A DNA stretch of 64,000 nt from JAMXLG01 sp963818925 (GCA_963818925.1 CAWFTN010000001.1:1426001-1490000), one strand, 5' to 3'; counted from the stretch's first letter, positions 36,829 to 45,770 are shown. Translations and numbers: made by a program. Notes: generated from the sequence alone by a model not told the origin.

Positions 36829-37503
36829 TTAAGTCTCGCTGCCTCGCGGCGCGCGGATCAGCACAACGCTCACGGCGATCACCCAAATCCCAAACGGCAG
36901 CAGCCCGATAACGAGCGTGCCGATTCCGCCGACCGCCATGAATCCGCTTGTCGAAAACACCGACAGCGTTGCAATCGCGGAACCGATCGTTGCGAGATAC
37001 CCGAAGTATGCGAGTGGTGCCGGCAAACTCCCGTGACGACGTCCGCTATGCGAACCGGCGAGCAGCACGATGGCCGACGGGATGAAGATCGTTCCGCCGA
37101 ATGCATTGAACGTGTCGTAGAGCATCGAGACAATTTGCGGAGTGCGCTCGGTCGAGGGACGCATTCCGAGCACGACTTGCACCGTTGCGGTGACGATGAC
37201 GATCGCCGAAGCTACAACGCCACCGGCAAGCATGTACGTCGGCAAGCCGTCATCAATTTGCGGCACAAGACGCAAATACGCGCGCAGCTGAACGAGCCAC
37301 CATAAGAAGAAGGCGACAGCCGGAAACGTGAGCCACGCCGAGAGCGTCAACATGGTGCGGTGCGCGTCGATAAATGCACCGATGTCGGCGGCGGACGCAT
37401 CAGGCGGCGGCGAAGCACCTGGAAGAAATGCGGCGACGATGACGATGATAATGAACGCTATTCCCGACCACCCGGCTGAGCGTTCCACGGCAACGTTGTA
37501 CAT
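36829..37503 (-). CDS. Six-helix membrane protein, DUF4386-like
   Basis: 224 residues. About six hydrophobic helices are visible, with SAADIGAFIDAHRTMLTLSA after the first and NAFGGTIFIPSAIVLLAGS in the middle. The order and spacing resemble DUF4386-type membrane proteins. Function unknown. It is divergent from the DUF1059 gene at 37575 and lies upstream of the secreted protein on the same strand. Confidence 0.6.
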   Translation of the reverse strand: MYNVAVERSAGWSGIAFIIIVIVAAFLPGASPPPDASAADIGAFIDAHRTMLTLSAWLTFPAVAFFLWWLVQLRAYLRLVPQIDDGLPTYMLAGGVVASAIVIVTATVQVVLGMRPSTERTPQIVSMLYDTFNAFGGTIFIPSAIVLLAGSHSGRRHGSLPAPLAYFGYLATIGSAIATLSVFSTSGFMAVGGIGTLVIGLLPFGIWVIAVSVVLIRAPRGSET

Positions 37504-37574
37504 GCTCGAGACCTCCTGCCGTCCCGTTTTCTGCGCTACACTACAATCCTCGCACGTATAGCGGGAGGAATCCG

Positions 37575-37769
37575 ATGGAGACGGCCTCAGGACGGAAATC
37601 TATTGACTGCAGCAAGTTTCCAAGTGAAACGAATTGCACGCTCCTTATATCGGGAACGAAAGACGAGGTTATCAAAGCTGCGGTAGAGCACGCGGTGTCC
37701 TCGCACGGGCACAAGGACTCGCCGGAATTGCGCGAGACGCTCATCGCCGCGATGGACGACTTCACCTAA
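37575..37769 (+). CDS. DUF1059 small protein
   Basis: 64 residues with IDCSKFPSETNCTLLISGTK and a C-terminal KAAVEHAVSSHGHKDSPELR containing paired His. The pattern Cys-x-n-Cys with AVEHAVSSHG is typical of DUF1059, a family of short proteins of unknown function, possibly metal binding. A GGGAGG site sits 7 bases before ATG 37575, and TACAAT (37542-37547) could be a -10 box. Confidence 0.8.
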   Translation: METASGRKSIDCSKFPSETNCTLLISGTKDEVIKAAVEHAVSSHGHKDSPELRETLIAAMDDFT

Positions 37770-37772
37770 GCG

Positions 37773-38162
37773 CTAGCGCAACTGCGACCGCGCGTCGTCG
37801 AGTTTCGCAGCGATCTCTTCTTTCGTGTAGCCGCGATGGCGCATTGTTTCGATAAAGTGCGACACCGCTTCGGTGAGCGCGTGCAATCGCGCGCGCCGGT
37901 CGGCTGCGGGCGTTTTCGCAGCGACGCGCGTACCACGGCGGCCCTCGCTGATGAGCCATCCTGCTTGCTGCAAATCCGCGTATGCCCGCGCGACGGTATT
38001 TGGCGCAACACCTAAATCGCCGGCGAGTTGACGGACGGTGGGAAGGACCGCATCAGGCGGCAGATCACGCCGTTCGATCGCCGCCCGGATCTGTTCAAAG
38101 ATCTGCTGATACGGTGCCGTCTCGAGGGTTGGATCGACGGCAATGAGCGAGCCGCTGGTCAT
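37773..38162 (-). CDS. GntR-family regulator, YtrA type
   Basis: 129 residues. The winged helix (APYQQIFEQIRAAIERRDLP, PTVRQLAGDLGVAPNTVARA and YADLQQAGWLISEGRRGTRV) is followed by a short helical tail without a large effector domain, as in the YtrA subgroup. It is coupled by ATGA overlap (38159-38162) to the membrane protein gene it follows. The inverted repeat at 38978-39001 in front of that gene is a likely autoregulatory operator. Confidence 0.9.
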   Translation of the reverse strand: MTSGSLIAVDPTLETAPYQQIFEQIRAAIERRDLPPDAVLPTVRQLAGDLGVAPNTVARAYADLQQAGWLISEGRRGTRVAAKTPAADRRARLHALTEAVSHFIETMRHRGYTKEEIAAKLDDARSQLR

Positions 38163-38962
38163 CGACGCGCGGCTGCGTTAACTCGGATACGTCCGAAGAA
38201 AAATCGTGCAAGCGCCCAGATCGCAAATCCGAAGAATAACACCCACGACGCGGTGTACAACGTCGTTATCGCGGGCGAACCAGCGGGCAATGCCGGCTTG
38301 CTCATTGCAATGAACACGTAGCTTGCAGCATACGCAAGCTCGAGCTGTCCGGTAACGCGCGTCCAGCGCAACCGGTTGTCGACGTAGAGTTCGACGTCCG
38401 GATCATCGCCGGCAAGCAATGCGGCCATCTTCGCGGTTCGTGCGGCAACGGCCACGATCGCGGCGCACGCGACGGCTACGATGGCGGCCGAGATCCGTAA
38501 ATTTGGATATCCGACCAATGTAACGGGCAAGATCGCACTGAGTACAGCGCCCACATACCAGACCGCCGGCACGGCGGACGTCGTGGTGCGTGGTTGAAGA
38601 GAGGCGGCACGGCGCTCGCTGCGATTGCGCATTTTCAAGTAGATTTGCGACGTCACGATTGCAAGGACGGCGCAGATAAGTGCATATCCGATCACCGGAT
38701 TGATTGCTCGCAGTAGGACGAGCACGCCGAACAGGGTCGCCGAAAGGCCGGTAATCCGCCGCGCCCACGCGTTGTCGCCTTCAAGTTCTTTGCGTCGGTC
38801 GACGACGGGAACAAATCGCTCTTTCAGCTTCGGGTCGCGCAGTTCGCGATAGAACAAACGGGAGCAAGAACCCAACTCGGCTCCCTTCCACGCGACGAAG
38901 AGGCCGAAGAGCGTGAGAAACCCGCCGACATACCAACGTTCGAAATCAACGTACCAGTGCAC
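38159..38962 (-). CDS. Multi-pass membrane protein of GntR operon
   Basis: 267 residues from GTG 38960-38962 with AGGAGG 6 bases upstream. About seven hydrophobic segments are present (for example GGFLTLFGLFVAWKGAEL, ISAAIVAVACAAIVAVAART and TTLYTASWVLFFGFAIWALA). No family was recognised. YtrA-type regulators commonly control membrane or transport genes encoded with them, so it is probably the regulated partner. Confidence 0.65.
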   Translation of the reverse strand: MHWYVDFERWYVGGFLTLFGLFVAWKGAELGSCSRLFYRELRDPKLKERFVPVVDRRKELEGDNAWARRITGLSATLFGVLVLLRAINPVIGYALICAVLAIVTSQIYLKMRNRSERRAASLQPRTTTSAVPAVWYVGAVLSAILPVTLVGYPNLRISAAIVAVACAAIVAVAARTAKMAALLAGDDPDVELYVDNRLRWTRVTGQLELAYAASYVFIAMSKPALPAGSPAITTLYTASWVLFFGFAIWALARFFFGRIRVNAAARR

Positions 38963-38977
38963 GATGTGCCTCCTGTG

Positions 38978-39001
38978 TTTGTATTACAAGGCTAATACAA
39001 A
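38978..39001. promoter_or_regulatory. GntR (YtrA-type) operator candidate
   Basis: TTTGTATTA (38978-38986) and TAATACAAA (38993-39001) form a perfect 9-bp inverted repeat around CAAGGC. It is 15 bases upstream of the GTG start at 38962 and just inside a possible -35 box TTGACA (39013-39018, minus strand). A repressor bound here would block transcription of 38159-38962 and the regulator itself. Confidence 0.65.
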
Positions 39002-39042
39002 GACAGGTTTTGTGTCAAGCGGTTAGAACAAACGCGGCAGAG

Positions 39043-40185
39043 ATGAAGGATCGGCTGGGCGTTTTGGACGGGTTGCGCGGGGTCGCAGTACTGCTCGTCC
39101 TCTGGTACCACGTGTGGGAGATTTCGTGGTTGCCGGCACCGCTGCCGTGGCTGCAATTCATTCCGGAAACCGGCTTCATCGGCGTCCATCTCTTTTTCTT
39201 TTTGAGCGGATTCGTCATCTCGTATCCGTTTTTGCGCGCGCAGTCCGCGCAGCAGCCGCAGCCGGCCTGGCGTCATTTCGCATACCGCCGCTTCGTCAAA
39301 ATTGTGCCGTCCTACGTCCTTTCGATCATCGTCGCGTACGCAATCGGCTATGCCGTTACGGTTCGGTGGGGAAATACGTCGCCGGTGCGCGAGGTGGTCA
39401 CGCATCTGCTCTTCATTCATACGTGGTGGCAAGAGACGTACGGCTCGATCAACGGCGTGCTGTGGACCCTCGCGGTTGAAGTCGAGTTCTATATCATTTT
39501 CCCGGTCGTTTGGTTCTGCTTCCGTCGCTTGCCGTGGATCACGGCAGTCGCCATGGCAATGATCGCGATCGCATGGCGGTCGTGGACTGCGCATTGTTGC
39601 TTTGCGACGACGTTTCCGGTGCTCGCCGAAAATCTGCCTGGATATCTCGACATTTTTTCCGCGGGGATGATTTGCGCACTGCTCTTCGTGCGTTTCGGTC
39701 ACCGCATCCGTGAATCGCGCGGTGCACCGGCGATGACACTCGTCGCGCTCGCAGGTTGGATCGGCCTCGTGTGGCTCCTGATCGGCATCTACAATTTTCG
39801 AATGGAGCCGCAGTGGGAAGTCGCAGGCCAGCTATACACGCGCGCGCTTTACGGCGCCTCGTTTGCCGCCATTGCGTTCGGCTCGCTGTGCGCGCCCGGC
39901 TGGTGGCAGCGCCTATTGGCGAATGCGCCGCTGCGCTTTCTGGCGCTCATTTCATACAATTTGTATCTCTACCATCAGATGATCGCCCGCGAACTGGTCG
40001 CATTGCACGTTCCGCCCTATCATGGCGATCCGCATTTCGATGCGTCGTGGCAAGTGACGTACACGATCCTTGCCTTTGGGACGACCATCGTTGAAGCGAC
40101 GATCGTCACGTATCTCTTCGAACGCCCGCTGCTCCGCTTACCGGAACCGGGTCCGGTTCGGCACGTCGCGGGGCACTCGGCATGA
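39043..40185 (+). CDS. Acyltransferase family 3 membrane protein
   Basis: 380 residues from ATG 39043; a GTG at 39010 would add 11 residues. The family signature is LDGLRGVAVLLVLWYHVWE near the N-terminus, with the catalytic His, then PETGFIGVHLFFFLSGFVIS and about ten membrane helices. FRFVKIVPSYV-like basic segments follow (YRRFVKIVPSYVLSI). It transfers acetyl or other acyl groups to a surface carbohydrate or similar. One base separates it from the pilin-like gene. Confidence 0.88.
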   Translation: MKDRLGVLDGLRGVAVLLVLWYHVWEISWLPAPLPWLQFIPETGFIGVHLFFFLSGFVISYPFLRAQSAQQPQPAWRHFAYRRFVKIVPSYVLSIIVAYAIGYAVTVRWGNTSPVREVVTHLLFIHTWWQETYGSINGVLWTLAVEVEFYIIFPVVWFCFRRLPWITAVAMAMIAIAWRSWTAHCCFATTFPVLAENLPGYLDIFSAGMICALLFVRFGHRIRESRGAPAMTLVALAGWIGLVWLLIGIYNFRMEPQWEVAGQLYTRALYGASFAAIAFGSLCAPGWWQRLLANAPLRFLALISYNLYLYHQMIARELVALHVPPYHGDPHFDASWQVTYTILAFGTTIVEATIVTYLFERPLLRLPEPGPVRHVAGHSA

Positions 40186-40186
40186 C

Positions 40187-40621
40187 GTGCGCGCGAACGA
40201 ACGGGGAGAAGGCCTGGTCGACGTCGTCGTTTCGGCGGCCGTTGCAAGCATCGCGGTGGCAGCGGTCGTCACGGCGCTCGTCACAGCGACGCATCGCTTC
40301 GGTGCAGCGGCGGTTGACGAAACACTGCGTGCAACAGTACAGCGAGAGCTTCGCGTTGCGGCCGATGTACTCAAATATCAAGGCGGCTCGATTGCGCCGG
40401 CAACGATTGCAACGACGGCGCCGCTTCCCGGCGGATCGCCGCTTCCGATTCACCTATCGATTTCGACGAGTGCCATCGCGACTGGCGGCTACACCGTGAC
40501 GATCGATGCAAGCGCCGACCGACGCAGCGAGAGCGCAAGCGTCACCACGACGCTACCTCAACCTGCGCCAATGCCGTCGGCACAAGTCGTCGCGCCGCAA
40601 AACGCGGCGGCGCCGATGTGA
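40187..40621 (+). CDS. Prepilin/pseudopilin-like protein
   Basis: 144 residues from GTG 40187. The N-terminus MRANERGEGLVDVVVSAAVA resembles a class III leader: short basic leader, Gly at the cleavage site, then a long hydrophobic helix with Asp in place of Glu at mature position 5 (G/EGLVD). The rest is Ala/Thr/Pro-rich with few motifs. It fits a minor pseudopilin; no secretion ATPase or prepilin peptidase gene is in view. Confidence 0.55.
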   Translation: MRANERGEGLVDVVVSAAVASIAVAAVVTALVTATHRFGAAAVDETLRATVQRELRVAADVLKYQGGSIAPATIATTAPLPGGSPLPIHLSISTSAIATGGYTVTIDASADRRSESASVTTTLPQPAPMPSAQVVAPQNAAAPM

Positions 40622-40628
40622 GACCCCC

Positions 40629-41285
40629 ATGCTCGTTCGCGTAATGGTGTTAACGGCGTTCGTCGCCGTCCTCGGTGAAACGATCGTGTACGGTGCTGCC
40701 GCACTGGCACGCATGAGCTTTCACGCGCGGGAGCACGCCGCCGTTCGCGCGGCTTTTTCCGATGCGATCCGTCAAGCGCAAACGGCGGCCGCCGGCGCGC
40801 CGATCCCGCAACCGAGCGCAATCTGCGCGTATGCTACGAATCTTGGATGTGCGATGACCGTGCGAACGACGATCTCCGTTCCGTCGCCGAATCCGGGCGC
40901 CACGCCGCAAAGCTGCGCGGACGCCGCCTGCACGATCTACATGCAGAGCAACTCGCATGTTGCCGAATCCCGGGCGAGCTATGCAATTACGGCGCAAGTA
41001 ACGGCAAGCAACGGCGACGTGATGATGACCCGGCGCGGGGTGGTCGCCTTTCGCACCTTTGCGACGGCGCCATATGCAACGCTCGTCGGTTCTCTCGATG
41101 CTACGCTCGATGGATTAGCAAACGGTGATGTCGGCGATGACGCGGGAAGCGCATCGCAAACGAACGCGACGCTCATTCACGTCGACTATCAACAGCAAGG
41201 CAGTCCCGCGACGCGAATTCCGGGCGACGTGTGGCGGTCGCTCGACGAGCATCCCGCCGCCGCCGCGCCATCGTGGGATGAGTAG
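40629..41285 (+). CDS. Exported protein paired with the pseudopilin-like gene
   Basis: 218 residues from ATG 40629. A single N-terminal hydrophobic helix (VMVLTAFVAVLGETIVYGAA) is followed by ARMSFHAREHAAVRAAFSDA, then a beta-rich region with four Cys (ICAYATNLGC and SCADAAC). The N-terminal half resembles PilX/PulK-like minor pilins in shape only. It lies 7 bases after the pseudopilin-like gene, which suggests joint function. Confidence 0.5.
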   Translation: MLVRVMVLTAFVAVLGETIVYGAAALARMSFHAREHAAVRAAFSDAIRQAQTAAAGAPIPQPSAICAYATNLGCAMTVRTTISVPSPNPGATPQSCADAACTIYMQSNSHVAESRASYAITAQVTASNGDVMMTRRGVVAFRTFATAPYATLVGSLDATLDGLANGDVGDDAGSASQTNATLIHVDYQQQGSPATRIPGDVWRSLDEHPAAAAPSWDE

Positions 41286-41288
41286 ACG

Positions 41289-41660
41289 CTACGCGCTTGC
41301 GAGTTGCGAGCCGAAGAACCGCTCCGTCAGATCGGCGATAAGCGGCACGCGCACTTCTTTTCCTTGAAACGCGGTGATCCACGTCCAAAGCCAAGCAACG
41401 AAGTATAGAATTCCGATGATCGGGAAGAGCAGAAACAAGAAACCGAGGTGCATCATCGCTAGAATATCAAAGATGATCCAAAGCGCGATGTACGATGCTC
41501 CGAGCGTAATGGACTGACATGCAGCCCACTTGACGAATCGGTTAGTACCTCCACCGACGAGCATGATAATACCGCCGATGATCCCGAGCAAATACGCGAG
41601 ACCCGCCGCTACATTCGGTTCTAAACCGAACGGCGTGTCCTTGGGAGGTTGGCCGACCAT
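41289..41660 (-). CDS. DUF4870-like (Tic20-like) membrane protein
   Basis: 123 residues from ATG 41658-41660 (MVGQPPKDTP). Helices LAYLLGIIGGIIMLV, FVKWAACQSITLGASYIALW, and FLFLLFPIIGILYFVAWLWT match the DUF4870 arrangement (A-x-LxxxLGxxGGIIxxL, then a polar FV+W-A-QS motif). It is a short multi-pass protein of unknown function that faces away from the pseudopilin-like genes. Confidence 0.8.
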   Translation of the reverse strand: MVGQPPKDTPFGLEPNVAAGLAYLLGIIGGIIMLVGGGTNRFVKWAACQSITLGASYIALWIIFDILAMMHLGFLFLLFPIIGILYFVAWLWTWITAFQGKEVRVPLIADLTERFFGSQLASA

Positions 41661-41758
41661 GATGCCCCTTTCATTGACGTACGTAGCAAAACGTTGGGCA
41701 GTGTAGTCGCATCTCACGCGCGGGTAGCCCTGATTCCTGCTACTTAGGTCAATATGTA

Positions 41759-42541
41759 CTACTGGAATTGACGTATAGCGCTTGCGACATCGTCAGGCGC
41801 TTCAATGGGCAGATTATGGCCGGCGTCGCGCAACAGAGCGAACAGCGCTCCCGCTATTGCGCCCGCGCACTCACGGCGCACCCGCTGCGGGAGAGCAAGC
41901 GTGTCCTTGCCCCCTGCGATGACGAGCGCCGGGACGTTAATGGCGGCAAGCCGCTCCATGAAGTCAATTCCGCGGCCGCGGTCGTACCAGCCGATCCAGT
42001 GTTCGTACTGCGCGATCAGCGCGTCATCGATGATGCGTATCGTGCTCGCCGGTTCCGGTTCACGCGCCATCGCGGCGCGCTGAAAACGCTCTATGCGTTC
42101 GCGCGAACCGTAGGCTGCAAGCGTCAACGCACGATGTTTTTCCGGGAACCGCGTGGCTTTCGCGATGCCCGGCGCAACGAGAATCAGCCGCTCGAGATTC
42201 GGCGGATGCTCTGCGGCGATATATTGCGCGAGTTTCGCACCCATCGAATGGGCAACGAGTGTCACCGGCGTGTCGATCGACGCGAGCGCCGCGCGCAAAT
42301 CGCCGGCATACCCGTCGAGGTCGTGACCTTCGGCTGGACGATCCGATAAGCCGCAGCCGCGAAAGTCGAGCAGATGCATCGTGAATTCGCGGGTATCCAA
42401 ACGCTGCACGACGTCGTACCACATCCGCCGCGACGAAATCCATCCGTGCGCGAAGAGGATCGATCGCCTTCCGGATCCGCAGCGTTCGATACAGAGCGAA
42501 ACGTCGCCGGTACGCATAAAGGTGGGCATGGACTCTTCCAT
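41759..42541 (-). CDS. Alpha/beta hydrolase
   Basis: 260 residues. The oxyanion motif is FAHGWISSRRMW, the nucleophile elbow VAHSMGAKL (Ser about 97), a possible acid in VIAGGKDTLA, and the catalytic His in LRDAGHNLPIE. It has no signal peptide. The substrate is unknown. Its start is only 24 bases from the divergent EamA gene start. Confidence 0.88.
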   Translation of the reverse strand: MEESMPTFMRTGDVSLCIERCGSGRRSILFAHGWISSRRMWYDVVQRLDTREFTMHLLDFRGCGLSDRPAEGHDLDGYAGDLRAALASIDTPVTLVAHSMGAKLAQYIAAEHPPNLERLILVAPGIAKATRFPEKHRALTLAAYGSRERIERFQRAAMAREPEPASTIRIIDDALIAQYEHWIGWYDRGRGIDFMERLAAINVPALVIAGGKDTLALPQRVRRECAGAIAGALFALLRDAGHNLPIEAPDDVASAIRQFQ

Positions 42542-42565
42542 CGGCGCTCGAAACTGCGGCGAATC

Positions 42566-43486
42566 GTGCCCCGCCGCCTTCTTCTTTATCTCAGTCTGTT
42601 GTATGTCGTCCTCGCCTGGGCGCTCAATACCGTGCTTGCGAAGCAGGCGGTCGCGCAGATCGATCCGCTTGCGTTTACGTTTTTACGCTTCATCGCGATG
42701 ACGCCGCTTGCGTTTCTTCTCGTGCGTCTTGCCGGTAATCGCATCCACGTCGATCGCCGCGACATCGGAGCGTTGATTGCCTGCGGTGCATGCGGGTACG
42801 GCATCTATCAGTATTTCTGGATCGTGGGGTTGAAATACACGACGCCCTTCGCATCGTCGCTGCTCGGTGCGACCTCTCCGATCTTGACGCTCGCGATCGT
42901 TGCCGCGCTCGGACACGAACGCGTTCGCAGCGGCCGTTGGCTCGGAGCGATCGTCGCGCTCTTCGGCATCGCCGTTTTTGAAGGCGCCTTCTCCGGAGCA
43001 ACGACCTTCCGCATCGGCGATTTGCTGACGCTTGGAGCCGCCATCGTCTTCGCCATCTACAACGTCGTCAGCTCGCGACTGCTGGACCGGTATACGCCAC
43101 TGGAATTGCTGGCCGTTACGATGGCAATCGGCACGGTCATGATTGCGCCCGGCGGTATTCCCGCATTGCTGCACACGAACTTCGCGACGGTCAGCTGGGA
43201 TGTATGGTGGCGTCTCATCTACGCGACGCTCTTTCCGATTCTGCTGACCTACCCGGTGTGGAGTTATGGAATAAGCACCCTCGGCGCGGGTCCGGCATCC
43301 ATCTTCAGCTTCCTCGTGCCCGTTCTCACTGGGATATTGAGCGTCTTTATCGTGCACGCGTCGTTTACTCGTTACGAACTGACCGGCGCGGCAATCTGTC
43401 TGACGGGCATGATCGTTTCGTACGTTCTGGGACGCATCTCGCTAACCGCAATTTGGGCGCAAAGGACGTTGCCCTTTGAACGATAA
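42566..43486 (+). CDS. EamA/DMT-family transporter
   Basis: 306 residues from GTG 42566. Two EamA repeats of five helices are visible (LLYVVLAWALNTVLAKQAVA and FTFLRFIAMTPLAFLLVRLA in the first, GAAIVFAIYNVVSSRLLDRY and GASSIFSF-like PASIFSFLVPVLTGILSVFI in the second). Substrates of this family are amino acids, nucleotide sugars or metabolites, and none can be assigned. It runs into the DUF3311 gene 11 bases later. Confidence 0.85.
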   Translation: MPRRLLLYLSLLYVVLAWALNTVLAKQAVAQIDPLAFTFLRFIAMTPLAFLLVRLAGNRIHVDRRDIGALIACGACGYGIYQYFWIVGLKYTTPFASSLLGATSPILTLAIVAALGHERVRSGRWLGAIVALFGIAVFEGAFSGATTFRIGDLLTLGAAIVFAIYNVVSSRLLDRYTPLELLAVTMAIGTVMIAPGGIPALLHTNFATVSWDVWWRLIYATLFPILLTYPVWSYGISTLGAGPASIFSFLVPVLTGILSVFIVHASFTRYELTGAAICLTGMIVSYVLGRISLTAIWAQRTLPFER

Positions 43487-43497
43487 AGGCCGTCGCG

Positions 43498-43689
43498 ATG
43501 AAACGCGCGTGGTACCTGATCTTGCTGCTGCCGTTTATCGGGGAGTTGATTCCGCAACTCTATAACCGTCTGCAGCCGGCGCTCTTCGGCCTTCCGTTCT
43601 TCTACTGGTATCAGCTGCTCTGGGTGATCGTGACGTCGATTCTGCTGGGAATCGTCGTCATTGCGACGAGGAGTCCCGAGGATGTCTAG
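43498..43689 (+). CDS. DUF3311 small membrane protein
   Basis: 63 residues with two helices: YLILLLPFIGELIPQLYNRL then FGLPFFYWYQLLWVIVTSIL. LxxPFxGxLxxxLYNR and LGLPFFYWYQ are typical of DUF3311, a partner found just upstream of solute:sodium symporters. It overlaps the symporter gene by 8 bases, which suggests coupled translation. Its role as a symporter accessory subunit is inferred. Confidence 0.85.
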   Translation: MKRAWYLILLLPFIGELIPQLYNRLQPALFGLPFFYWYQLLWVIVTSILLGIVVIATRSPEDV

Positions 43690-45181
43690 CGGCACGATCA
43701 TTCTCGTCGTCCTCGTCCTAGGCGTGACGGCGCTCGGATTTCTCGCATCGCGCTGGGGCGGAGCGCAGCTGAATTCACTCGACGAATGGGCGCTCGGAGG
43801 ACGCAGCTTCGGCACGATCATTTCGTGGTTTCTGCTCGGCGGCGATCTCTATACGGCGTACACGTTTATCGCAGTCCCCGCGCTCGTCTACGGCGTGGGC
43901 GCGCTCGGGTTCTTTGCGGTGCCGTACGCGACGATCGCGTATCCGATCGCCTTCGTCATTCTCAGCCGCTTTTGGACGATCGCGCGGCGGCGCGGGTATG
44001 TCACCTCGGCGGATTTTGTTCGCGACCGGTTCGGCGATCGCACCTTGGAGGTTGTCATTGCGATTACGGGCGTGCTTGCGGCGCTTCCGTACATCGCGCT
44101 CCAACTCGACGGCATGGAAGCGGTCTTCGCGCAACGCGGCGGCATCTTCGCAGCGCAGGGCGGATTCGTTTCGCTCGCAATCGCGTTCGTACTACTCGCC
44201 GCCTACACGTACACGAGCGGTCTGCGCGCGCCCGCGATGATCGCATTCGTCAAGGACACGTTGATCTACGTTACCGTTATCGCCGCGATCATCATCATTC
44301 CGGCAAAGCTCGGCGGATGGGCGCACATCTTTGCCGCATCGCAAACCGCACTTGCAGCAAAGCCAAAGCCCGGAGCAATCCTTCTTGCCCCGTCACAATA
44401 TTTCGCATACGCGACGTGGGCGTTCGGTTCGTCGCTCGCGCTCTTCATTTATCCGCATTCGATTACGAGCGTTCTCGCTGCGAAGAGCCGCGGCGTGATC
44501 CGCCGCAACGCGGCGCTTTTACCCGTCTATTCACTGTTGCTCGGCTTCTTGGCGTTACTCGGATTTTGCGCGCTTGCGGCGGGCTACACGACGGCGAACA
44601 ATAGCAGCGTCGTTCCGATGTTGATCAAACAATTCTTTCCCGACTGGTTCGCGGGCGTCGCGCAAGCGGCGATTGTGATCGGCGCTCTGGTACCGGCGGC
44701 GATCATGGCCATCGGATCGGCGAACCTCTTCGCGAGCAACGTGTTCAACGAGTTTTCTCCGACGCGAGTCGGCGGAGAAGCCCAAACGGCGAAATGGTTG
44801 ACGCTCGCATTCTGCGCGACCGGCCTGATCTTGGTGCTCACCGTTCCGGTGCAGTATGCAATCTACTTTCAGTTGCTCGGCGGCGCGTGGATGCTTCAAA
44901 TCTTCCCGGCGTTCGTGTTTGGTATGTACACGCGCTGGTTTCATCCCAAAGCGCTGCTCAGCGGATGGGCATGCGGGTTCATTGCGGCAACGGCGATGGG
45001 AATTGCGACGAAATTTTCGCCGAATATCACGTTTGCCGTCAGCGGAACACCGATCACCGGGTTTCTCGCGCTCTACGCGCTGGCAATCAACATCGCCGTT
45101 TCGGCTGCACTCACACCGGTTTTTAACCGTCTTCGATGGACCCGAGGTACCGACATGACGACCGTCGCGGATCACGCATGA
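43682..45181 (+). CDS. Sodium:solute symporter
   Basis: 499 residues from ATG 43682. About thirteen helices are visible, with EWALGGRSFGTIISWFLLGG near the start and the SSS signature region GSSLALFIYPHSITSVLAAK and LALLGFCALAAGYTTAN. The sodium-binding residues cannot be verified by eye. It stands in an operon with DUF3311, and RidA follows with an ATGA overlap. A paralogue lies at 58283-59719. Confidence 0.88.
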   Translation: MSSGTIILVVLVLGVTALGFLASRWGGAQLNSLDEWALGGRSFGTIISWFLLGGDLYTAYTFIAVPALVYGVGALGFFAVPYATIAYPIAFVILSRFWTIARRRGYVTSADFVRDRFGDRTLEVVIAITGVLAALPYIALQLDGMEAVFAQRGGIFAAQGGFVSLAIAFVLLAAYTYTSGLRAPAMIAFVKDTLIYVTVIAAIIIIPAKLGGWAHIFAASQTALAAKPKPGAILLAPSQYFAYATWAFGSSLALFIYPHSITSVLAAKSRGVIRRNAALLPVYSLLLGFLALLGFCALAAGYTTANNSSVVPMLIKQFFPDWFAGVAQAAIVIGALVPAAIMAIGSANLFASNVFNEFSPTRVGGEAQTAKWLTLAFCATGLILVLTVPVQYAIYFQLLGGAWMLQIFPAFVFGMYTRWFHPKALLSGWACGFIAATAMGIATKFSPNITFAVSGTPITGFLALYALAINIAVSAALTPVFNRLRWTRGTDMTTVADHA

Positions 45182-45564
45182 GCACGATCAATCCGGAAAC
45201 GTGGCCACGGCCCAAAGGCTACAACAACGGCGTTCTCCGCGAGGGGCGCACTCTTGCCGTCGCGGGTCAGATCGGCTGGAACGAACGCAACGAGTTCGTC
45301 TCGGACGAGTTTCTCGAGCAGGCCGTTCAGGCATTGCGAAACGTCGTCGCGGTGGTGCGCGCCGCCGGTGGCGTACCGAGCGACATCATCCGGCTGACGT
45401 GGTATGTCGTCGATAAACATGAGTATCTGGCAGCTGCGCGTGCATTGGGTGGCGCGTATAAAGAGATTCTCGAATCGCATTATCCGGCGATGTCGCTCGT
45501 GCAAGTCTCCGCGCTGCTCGAGGACCGCGCCCGCGTTGAGATCGAGGCTACCGCGGTGCTGTAA
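45178..45564 (+). CDS. RidA-family enamine/imine deaminase
   Basis: 128 residues from ATG 45178, which overlaps the symporter stop. RidA features include GYNNGVLREGRTLAVAGQIG, AGGVPSDIIRLTWYVVDKHE and YPAMSLVQVSALLEDRARVE with the conserved Arg. RidA proteins hydrolyse reactive enamines and imines to ketones. In aerobic 2-aminobenzoate-CoA clusters a RidA-like protein is sometimes encoded. Here it lies beside those genes but in a symporter operon. Confidence 0.88.
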   Translation: MSTINPETWPRPKGYNNGVLREGRTLAVAGQIGWNERNEFVSDEFLEQAVQALRNVVAVVRAAGGVPSDIIRLTWYVVDKHEYLAAARALGGAYKEILESHYPAMSLVQVSALLEDRARVEIEATAVL

Positions 45565-45770
45565 TGTTCCGGCGTACGGCGCGACTGATCGGCGTTCTTT
45601 TTCAAACCGCATTCTCCGTCGCGGGCCCGCGGAGCGCACCGGGACAAAGCGCGATCAGCTTCTTGCCCTTTGCGACGATGTATCTCAAGCACGGGTGGTT
45701 TCTCAAGACGCCGGAATCCCCGTGCCTGTTCGATTTCGACTATGCCGTGCCTGCTCTCAGTAACCGATGA
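45564..45770 (+). CDS. Small protein of unknown function coupled to ridA
   Basis: 68 residues (MFRRTARLIGVLFQTAFSVA and onward), starting at TAATG overlapping the ridA stop. Third codon positions are rich in G/C, as in confirmed genes nearby. No domain was recognised. It is the last gene of this plus-strand run, and the 93 bases after it show no clear feature. Low to moderate confidence because of its size. Confidence 0.45.
   Translation: MFRRTARLIGVLFQTAFSVAGPRSAPGQSAISFLPFATMYLKHGWFLKTPESPCLFDFDYAVPALSNR

Noticed and set aside
38992..39702. A 236-codon minus-strand frame across the acyltransferase start
   Set aside because: It lies opposite the conserved acyltransferase motif region and has random composition.
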